From the NCBI RefSeq assembly GCF_040869045.1, contig NC_090322.1:273446662-273510661 (forward strand): a stretch of 64,000 nt of DNA, written 5' to 3'. A model generated the notes under the pieces. The model was given only the letters and a program-made list of their open reading frames with translations. It was not told the DNA's origin and did no database searches. The position numbers and the translations under genes were made by a program. Source of the DNA: Eurosta solidaginis. Its lineage: Eukaryota; Arthropoda; Insecta; Diptera; Tephritidae. Below are positions 56,575 to 64,000 of the stretch, piece by piece (the stretch's first letter is position 1; every line of letters starts with the position of its first letter).

Positions 56575-59500
56575 TTATACTCAGTTGAGCAGAGCTCACA
56601 GAGTATATTAAGTTTGATTGGATAACGGTTGGTTGTACATACATAAAGGAATAGAGATAGATATAGACTTCCATATATCAAAATAATCAGGATCGAAAAA
56701 AAATTAGATTGAGCCATGTCCGTCCGTCCGTCCGTCCGTCCGTCCGTTAACACGATAACTTGAGTAAATTTTGACGTATCTTGATGAAATTTGGTATGTA
56801 GATTCCTGAGAACTCATCTCAGATCGCTATTTAAAATGGACGATATCGGACTATAACCACGCCCACTTTTTCGATATCGAAAATTTCGAAAAACCGAAAA
56901 AGTGCGATAATTCATTACAAAAGACAGCTAAAGCAACGAAACTTGGTAGATAAGTTGAACTTATGACGCAGAAAAGAAAATTAGTAAAATTTTGGACAAT
57001 GGGCGTGGCACCGCCCACTTCTAAAAGAAGGTAATTTAAAAATTTTGCAAGCTGTAATTTGGCAGTCGTTGAAGATATCATGATGAAATTTGGCAGGAAC
57101 GTTACTCCTATTACTATATGTACGCTTAATAAAAATTAGCAAAATCGGAGAAGGACCACGCCCACTTTAAAAAAAATTTTTTTTAAGTAAAATTTTAACA
57201 AAAAATTTAATATCTTTACAGTATATAAGTAAATTATGTCAACATTCAACTCCAGTAATGATATGGTGCAACAAAACACAAAAATAAAAGAAAATTTCAA
57301 AATGGGCGTGGCTCCGCCCTTTTTCATTTAATTTGTCTAGGATACTTTTAACGCCATAAGTCGAACAAAAATTAACCAATCCTTTTGAAATTTGGTATGG
57401 GCATAGATTTTATGACGTTAACTGTTTTCTGTGAAAATGGGCGAAATCGGTTGATGCCACGCCCAGTTTTTATACACAGTCGTCCGTCTGTCCTTCCACA
57501 TGGCCGTTAACACGATAACTTGAGCAAAAATCGACATATCTTTAATGAACTTAGTTCACGTGCTTACTTGAACTCACTTTATCTTGGTATGAAAAATTAA
57601 CGAGGGAGTGGTGTGAATAGTCGGACTATGACCACGCCCACTTTTTCGATATCGAAAATTACGAAAAATGAAAAAATGCCATAATTCTATACCAAATACG
57701 AAAAAAGGGATGAAACATGGTAAGGTAATTTGATTGTTTTATTGACGCGAAATATAACTTTAGAAAAAACTTTATAAAATGGTTGTGACACCTACCATAT
57801 TAAGTAGAAGAAAATGAAAAGTTCTGCAGGGCGAAATAAAAAACCCTTAAAATCTTGGCAGGTATTACATATATAAATAAATTAGCGGTATCCAACAGAT
57901 GATGTTCTGGGTCACCCTGGTCCACATTTTGGTCGATATCTGGAAAACGCCTTCACACCACTCCCTTTTAAAACTCTCATTAATACCTTTAATTTGATAC
58001 CCATATCGTACAAACTCATTCTAGAGTCACCCCTGGTCCACCTTTATGACGATATCCCGAAAAGGCGTCCACCTATAGAACTAAGCCCCATGCCCTTTTA
58101 AAATACTCATTAACACCTTTCATTTGATACCCATATCATACAAACAAAGTCTAGAGTCGCCCCTGGTCCACCTTTATTGCCATACCTCGAAAAGGCATCC
58201 ACCTATAGAACTAAGGCCCACTCCCTTTTAAAATACTCATTAACTCCTTTCGTTTTATACCCATATTGCACCAACGAATTCTAGAGTCACCCCTGGCCCA
58301 CCTTTATGGCGATATCTCGAAACGGCGTCCACCTATGGAACTAAAGATTACTCCCTTTTAAAATACTCATTAACACCTTTCTTTTGATACCCATATTGTA
58401 CAAGCAAATTCTAGGGTCACCCCTGCTCCACCTTTATGGCGATATCTCGAAACGGCGTCCACCTATGGAACTAAGGATTACTCCCTTTTAAAATACTCAT
58501 TAACACCTTTCTTTTGATACCCATATTGTACAAACAAATTCTAGGGTCACCCCTGGTCCACCTTTATGGCGATATCTCGAAAATGCGACCACATATACAG
58601 CAACCACCACTCCCTTTTAAAACCCTCATTAATACCTTTAATTTGATACCCATATCGTACAAGCATATTCTAGAGTCACCCCTGGTCCACCTTTATGGCG
58701 ATATTTCGAAACGGCGTCCACCTATAGAACTAAGGCCCACTCCCTTTTAAAATACTCATTAACACCTTTCTTTTGATACCCATATTGTACAAACAAATTC
58801 TAGGGTCACCCCTGCTCCACCTTTATGGCGATATCTCGAAACGGCGTCCACCTATGGAACTAAGGATTACTCGCTTTTAAAATACTCATTAACACCTTTC
58901 TTTTGATACCCATATTGTACAAACAAATTCTATGGTCACCCCTGCTCCACCTTTATGGCGATATCTCGAAACGGCGTCCACCTATGGAACTAAGGATTAC
59001 TCCCTTTTAAAATACTCATTAACACCTTTCTTTTGATACCCATATTGTACAAACAAATTCTAAGGTCACCCCTGGTCCACCTTTATGGCGATATCTCGAA
59101 ACGGCGTCCACCTATGGAACTAAGGATTACTCCCTTTTAAAATACTCATTAACACCTTTTGTTTGATACCCATATCGTACAAACGCGTTCTAGAGTCACC
59201 CCTGGTCCACCTTTATGGCGATATCTCGAAAAGGCGACTACCTATACAACAACCTCCACTCCCTTTTAAAACCCTCATTAATACCTTTAATTTGATACCC
59301 ATATCGTACAAACACATTCTAGAGTCACCCCTGGTCCACCTTTATGGCGATATTTCTAAACGGCATCCACCTATAGAACTAAGGTCCACTCACTTTTAAA
59401 ATACTCATTAAAACCATTCGTTTGATGCCCATATTGTACAAACAAATTCTAGGGTCACCCCTGGTCCACCTTTGTGGCGATATCTCGAAACGGCGTCCAC

Positions 59501-59813
59501 CTATGGAACTAAGGATTACTCCCTTTTAAAATACTCATTAGCACCTTTCATTTGATACCCATAACGTACAAACGAATTCTAGAGTCAACCCTGATCCACC
59601 TTTATGGCTATATCCCTAAATGGCGTCCACCTATAGAACTATGGCCCACTCCCTCATAAAATACTCTTTAATGCCTTTCATTTGATACACATTCCAGGGT
59701 GTCCCTCGGTTCATTTTCCTATGTGGTTATTTTCCCTTATGTTGTCACCATAGCTCTCAACTGAGTATGTAATGTTCGGTTACACCCGAACTTAACCTTC
59801 CTTACTTGTTTAT
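56575..59813 (+). mobile_element. DINE-1/Helentron-like element copy 3
   Basis: Complete copy from TATACTCAGTTGAG to CTTACTTGTTT. The GTCCGTCC microsatellite (56719-56747) is longer than in copies 1 and 2. A short extra phrase (GAGGGAGTGGTGTGAATAG near 57603) is absent from the other copies. Confidence 0.82.
57900..59690 (+). repeat. 130-bp minisatellite, about 14 units
   Basis: Same unit and phase as in copies 1 and 2, with a different unit number and order of variants. Confidence 0.85.
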
Positions 59814-60244
59814 AATAGTTTTTTTCAGAACTCATTGGGGATGAAATTCACACAATATTTCGGTTTTTATATAGAACAACACCACAATGCGCGGTTTTGA
59901 CGACAACATTTTTGTGGGTATAATTTTGACTGAATATCAACACAGTTCATACTTTCTATGACTTTTCGGTTGTCAGAAATTGTCAGAGCACATTTTTGGT
60001 CATAATAAAGAAAAAGTATAGCTTGTTTTAAATTTGGTTTCTAATAATCAATAAAATTGTCTATCTGGCTCAAGACTATTTCGTAAAATCATTTTTAACG
60101 TTCTGCGAGGGTATGGGTTATTTCCTAAAACTAGCTTTCGATAACCACAGATCATCTTTAAAGTCAGACCATTTTACGGGTTATCACAACAAAAATCTAA
60201 AAAGAAATATATTTTTTGGCTCCCGAAACATAGAAAATTGCTTA
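59814..60244. other. Unannotated stretch
   Basis: AT-rich sequence; no gene recognised. Confidence 0.4.
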
Positions 60245-60828
60245 GACATAAAAGGGCGGTGCCACGCCCATTTTTTAAAATTTGAAGTTTTTCCTATTTA
60301 TTGTCCACTTGGGAAATGAAATACCATTGCTATAAAGCTCTTTTTTGCAAAGATATAGCTTATTTTATTCATCCACTACCTTTTTAAAAATCTTTTATAT
60401 AAATTTATATTTATTTTATATTTTTCTTCAAAGCATTTCTTATAGCAAAGGCAACCTCTCTGCCGAATTTTGTTACGATAGGTTTAACGATTTTTGATTT
60501 ATGATTAATAATATTTGTAAAATTGATTTTATGGCAAGTGGGCGGTGCCACGCCCATCTTAAAAAAGTTTCAAATTTTCATCAAGAGTCTCAATATCAGT
60601 CCACACGTCAAATTTCAACATTCTAGGTGTATTATTTACTAAATAATCAGGTTTTTTTGTGTTTTCCAAAATGTTATATATATGTATATATAAAAAGTGG
60701 GCGTGGTTATCATCCGATTTCGCTCATTTTCAATAGCGAAGTCTATATATAGATCGATTCCTTTATACCTGTACAACCAATCCAATCAAAGTTATAATAC
60801 CCCGTGTACTAGTACAGCTGGGTATAAA
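60245..60828 (-). mobile_element. DINE-like element, second subfamily
   Basis: On the minus strand it begins TTTTTATACCCAGCTGTACT and shares the internal phrases of 50118-50610 and 10543-11160. It ends directly against the 5' end of the non-LTR element. Confidence 0.68.
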
Positions 60829-60841
60829 AATAGATTTTTTC

Positions 60842-60876
60842 GCTCCTTGCGAGTGATTTCAACGAGTTCGGACGTG
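60842..60876 (+). promoter_or_regulatory. Possible internal promoter with DPE
   Basis: CGGACGTGT at 60869-60877 resembles the downstream promoter element of fly non-LTR elements and lies about 28 nt after TTTCGCTCC, a weak initiator. This fits the known TATA-less internal promoters of Jockey-group elements. It also places the element start close to 60842. Confidence 0.4.
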
Positions 60877-61036
60877 TATCTAACTAGCTCCGTGTGATAT
60901 TTGTAAATAAATTGAATTTAATGGTTTATGTGCAGTAGTAAAATAATATTTTGATTTTACTTAGACACTATAATACGTGCGAGCGAGCAATGAATTGTTT
61001 TTTAATTCAAATATACACGAAAGCTCAAAAATAAAA

Positions 61037-62365
61037 ATGTCGTGTGATAAGTGCAAATTAGCAATTAACAGAGAAACTGGAATACGGTGCGATGGTGTTT
61101 GCGGGAAGATTTTTCACCTAAAAACAAATTGTTGTGGCCTAGATGAATATGCATCTACTGTGCTAAATCAAAATAAATTGTTAAGATTTATGTGTGACGA
61201 CTGCGTTACATATATATATAATATAGATTCTGCAATGCGAAACATGCAAGCAGTGATAAACAAAAATGGTGCCCTATTAGAAGAGTACAAAGGTGAATTC
61301 GAATTGGCGCTTAAACATAACGAGTATGAAATAAAAAAATTATTAGAGGCGATTGAAATTAAATTTAGCGAGAGAATAAAAGAAATGCAAAAGGTGCAAG
61401 AAAAATGTGTAGTAAATATAAGTGAAGTAAAGAAAATAAGAGATGTAGCGGAGATATTTAAGAAAGACAGCGAGAAAATTTGCAGTGAAATTAAAAATAG
61501 TAGCGAAGAGAATAAGAAAGCACAAAAAGAAATAAAAGAGTTAGTCGGTAAAACGAAGGCCGCCAACAAACAAATGTCATTTGCTGAAGTACTAAAAAAA
61601 GATAAGAGAGTGATGCCAGATATTAGAAAAGAAGTGCCTTTAATAATAAAGCCTAAATCAAAACAAAACAGCAATCAAACAAAAACCGATTTAAATGAAA
61701 AAGTTGATCCAAAAGAACTGAAAATAAGCAATGTACAGTCTAGAGCAAATGGTGTGATATTAATCGAAAGTGAAAACGACACGGAAAGAAATAAAATAAA
61801 ATGTGCAATCGAGGACCGTATTGGTGAAAAATATGAAGTAAAAATACCCAAAATTATGTCTCATAGATTTGTAATATCGAGGATGAACTTTAAACATGCA
61901 GATGAAAAAATAATTGAAATGTTAAAAAAACAAAATACTTACATTGCGGATGGAAATCTGAAAGTTTTAAAACAGTATGAAACAAAAAAGCTCAATGTAA
62001 TATACTACAATGCATTAATCGAAGCAGATCCGGAAACGTTCCAAAAGACTATCGCCGCCGAAAAAGTAAATATAGGTTGGGAAAAATGTAGAGTTTTTGA
62101 TGGCCTTGAGGTACAACAGTGCTATAAATGTAGAGGATTCAACCACAAAGCCGCACAATGTAAAAATGAAGAAATCTGTGTGAAATGTTTAGAAAAACAT
62201 AGTTCAAGGGATTGCAACCGAGAATTAACAAATAAATGTATTAACTGCATACGTGCGAAAGAAAGACTAAATATCGATGTGGACATTAATCACGTGACAT
62301 TTAGTAAAAGTTGTCCACTATATGTGAATAAACTGGAAGCTAAAAGGAGAAAAAATGGTTACTAG
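61037..62365 (+). CDS. Non-LTR ORF1 protein (PHD-like finger, coiled coil, zinc knuckles)
   Basis: I start it at the ATG of MSCDKCKLA (61037), the first ATG in this frame; upstream codons are open but lack ATG. It encodes 442 residues. N-terminal PHD-like Cys/His finger: CDKCK, RCDGVCGKIFHLKTNCCG, FMCDDC. Then a long charged coiled coil (about residues 90-190, IKKLLEAIEIKFSERIKEM), a basic linker, an RRM-like stretch (NGVILIESENDTERNKIKC; KVLKQYETKKLNVIYY), and C-terminal CCHC knuckles (CYKCRGFNHKAAQC, CVKCLEKHSSRDC, then CINC). Such proteins bind element RNA and act as nucleic-acid chaperones. It ends at TAG followed in the same frame by ORF2. Confidence 0.88.
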   Translation: MSCDKCKLAINRETGIRCDGVCGKIFHLKTNCCGLDEYASTVLNQNKLLRFMCDDCVTYIYNIDSAMRNMQAVINKNGALLEEYKGEFELALKHNEYEIKKLLEAIEIKFSERIKEMQKVQEKCVVNISEVKKIRDVAEIFKKDSEKICSEIKNSSEENKKAQKEIKELVGKTKAANKQMSFAEVLKKDKRVMPDIRKEVPLIIKPKSKQNSNQTKTDLNEKVDPKELKISNVQSRANGVILIESENDTERNKIKCAIEDRIGEKYEVKIPKIMSHRFVISRMNFKHADEKIIEMLKKQNTYIADGNLKVLKQYETKKLNVIYYNALIEADPETFQKTIAAEKVNIGWEKCRVFDGLEVQQCYKCRGFNHKAAQCKNEEICVKCLEKHSSRDCNRELTNKCINCIRAKERLNIDVDINHVTFSKSCPLYVNKLEAKRRKNGY

Positions 62366-62371
62366 CAATCA
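62363..62371 (+). promoter_or_regulatory. TAG CAA TCA: candidate readthrough stop
   Basis: The ORF1 stop TAG is followed by CAATCA, which fits the CARYYA context known to promote UAG readthrough. The frame continues into ORF2 with no ATG before 62633, which lies inside the endonuclease domain. Readthrough is therefore a plausible way to make ORF2 as a fusion. A simple nonsense mutation of a fused ORF cannot be excluded from one copy. Confidence 0.55.
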
Positions 62372-64000
62372 AAGTCAATAATACTTTTTTATGCAAATAT
62401 ACAAGGACTTATAAATAATAAAGCGGAGTTAGAGCACATTATAGAAGAGCATCAATACGATATAATAATTCTATCGGAAACTCATGTAACCGAAGACATA
62501 GAACTTAGTGAAATAAAACTACAAAATTTCAATAGTTTTCAGTGTGTATCAAGCTCTCGAAGAACAGGTGGCGTGATTATATACACGCATAAAGAAATTA
62601 AAGCGAATATTGTAGACTGTCTAGTCAGTGATATGAAAATATGGACATTAACAATAAAATGCATCGTTGATAACAACGAGCTGTACATCATGGGGCTTTA
62701 TAGATCACCAAATAGCTCGGAACGTGAATTTTGCAACACATTTCAAGATAAACTGGAAACAATAACGGAAATAAGTAAAGATTTTATAATAGCAGGCGAC
62801 TTTAACATTGACTGGTCGAAAGATAGTTTATACAAGCGAGAATTAGAAAGAATAACAAATGATAACGGTATAATGCAGAAAATGAACGAGAATACTAGAA
62901 TAACTAGAAACTCTAAAACCTTGATTGATTATGTTTTAACGAATATACACAATCTGAGAGTAACAGTGCAACATTCTCTAAAAATATCAGATCATGAGTC
63001 GATAGTTATTGAAAAAGCTACTCGCGAAAGTGTAATAAAACCAAAGTACAAAGTAATTGAACAATTCCACTACAACCAGCGTGAATTTAATAGAATGCTT
63101 TTAAACAAAAACCTAAAACATAGTAACGCATATGATGTAAATGAAAACACTGTTATTCTGGAAAAGTGCATACAAGATTTGGTGGTATCTAATACGAGAA
63201 GTAGAACGATTAGAAATCGCTCAAGTCGCAACAAATGGTTTAACTCAACGTTAAAAAAGTTAAAAATAAATAAAATTAGAGCATACCAAGCTGCGAGAGT
63301 AATGGACGATACCAATTCATGGTTAATTTATAAAAGTATATGTAAAACATACAAACAAGAGATAATAAAGAAAAAAAATAAATACTTTAAGCTAAAAATC
63401 AATAGCGCAACAAATCAAAAAGAAATGTGGAGAATACTTAAAAATTTAATACTTAGCAAAGATGTAAAAGAAATAAGCTCTATAATTTATAAAAACGAAG
63501 AAATAAGTGATGAAAATGAAATAGCTGATAAGCTCAATAAATACTTCATTGAGAGCATAGAATTAATAGATCAGTCAATTGATAAAGAAATATATATTAA
63601 CAATATTGATCATTGTCCTGAAACCTTTCATTTTAAAGAAATACAAATTTGCGAACTAAAGGCAATTTGTAAAAAACTTAAGAACAAAAAGGATTGGAAT
63701 AATGTGAGCCCAAAGATCATTTTGGACAACTGGAATGTACTTGGGCCTTTCTTAACAAAGTTAATAAATCATTCATTAATGAGCGGAGTATTCCCAAATG
63801 AATGGAAGGACTCATTGGTAGTGCCAGTTGAAAAAATCGCTAAAACAAAAAAATGTGAAGAGTTTCGTCCAATAAATACTCTTAAGATATTTAAAAAAAT
63901 AATGGAAAGTGTTGTGAAAAATCAACTACAAACGTACCTAGAAACTAATAATATACTGTCTCTAAACCAGTCCGGTTTTCGTAAGAATCATTCATGTGAA
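62366..64000 (+). CDS. Non-LTR ORF2: APE endonuclease and reverse transcriptase (partial)
   Basis: It is open from the codon after the ORF1 TAG to the window end, about 545 codons. APE-type endonuclease motifs occur in order: FYANIQGLINNK, IIILSETHVTED, RRTGGVIIYTH, YIMGLYRSPNSS, FIIAGDFNIDW, LIDYVLTNI, ISDHESIV. These supply the N, E, R, Y, D-N and D-H residues of the active site. After a linker the RT begins: GVFPNEWKDSLVVPV, EFRPINTLKIFKKIMESVV, LNQSGFRKNHSCE. The catalytic YADD box lies beyond the window. The enzyme nicks target DNA and copies the RNA at the nick. It has no in-frame ATG near its start and shares a frame with ORF1. Confidence 0.9.

Larger units (their letters stand above)
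60829..64000 (+). mobile_element. Non-LTR retrotransposon, 5' part, open at window edge
   Basis: Order: a 5' UTR of about 200 nt, ORF1 (61037-62365), then ORF2 from 62366 through endonuclease into the beginning of RT. No disabling mutation was seen other than the TAG between ORF1 and ORF2, which may be functional. A full 5' end, open frames and high A content in the coding strand suggest a recent insertion. The clade within the Jockey/CR1/R1 assemblage is not resolved. Confidence 0.88.

Noticed and set aside
61168..61674. Long minus-strand ORF opposite non-LTR ORF1
   Set aside because: It mirrors the A-rich coiled-coil coding strand of ORF1. The Phe/Leu/Ser-rich translation has no domain.

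Overview
The window looks like nuclear DNA of a higher (schizophoran) fly, most plausibly a tephritid fruit fly or close relative. It is AT-rich, has spliceosomal introns with GT..AG borders, and carries DINE-1/Helentron-like repeats, BEL/Pao, Gypsy, Transib and non-LTR elements and tRNA-derived SINEs. The only host gene I recognise is a partial juvenile-hormone-receptor gene (Met/gce family of bHLH-PAS proteins) on the + strand. Species assignment is inference from the repeat repertoire; no species-specific marker was seen.

Layout: 0.27-9.7 kb is a DINE-like element with a 130-bp minisatellite core, split by a young BEL/Pao retrotransposon (241-bp LTRs with one mismatch, TSD AACAC) whose pol is broken. 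10.5-11.7 kb holds a second DINE subfamily and an old LTR. 12.95-19.84 kb is a DNA transposon with about 510-bp terminal inverted repeats starting CACTGG and a TTA target duplication. It encodes a Cys-finger plus RNase-H-like protein family usually called 'uncharacterized'. Its right TIR is split by another 3.5-kb DINE copy. 20.1-22.9 kb is a three-level nest of non-LTR retrotransposon fragments. 23.0-24.4 kb is a long inverted-repeat element with a MITE nested in one arm. 25-43.6 kb is gene-poor and contains MITEs, SINEs, a solo LTR (31.3 kb), a second relic of the 'uncharacterized' transposase-like family (32.1-33.2 kb), a third DINE-like repeat (37.3 kb) and a 115-bp tandem array (38.5-39.6 kb).

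43.69-46.65 kb is a decayed Transib (RAG1-related) transposon with TSD CGACG, itself hit by a retroposon with a CAA-rich tail. 46.9 kb starts the Met/gce-like gene. Exon 1 (46908-47725) and the bHLH exon (54958-55121) join in phase through a 7.2-kb repeat-laden intron; the PAS exons are not in the window. Downstream lie a second solo LTR (same family, again at ATAT), a third large DINE copy (56.6-59.8 kb), a small DINE copy, and at 60.83-64.0 kb an apparently intact non-LTR retrotransposon running off the window. In that element ORF1 and ORF2 share one reading frame separated by a single TAG in a CARYYA context.

Apart from the receptor gene nearly everything is mobile DNA, and the nesting gives relative ages. 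The two observations I would follow first are the long-TIR CACTG/TTA transposon, which explains a widespread orphan protein family, and the candidate stop-codon readthrough joining ORF1 and ORF2 of the non-LTR element.
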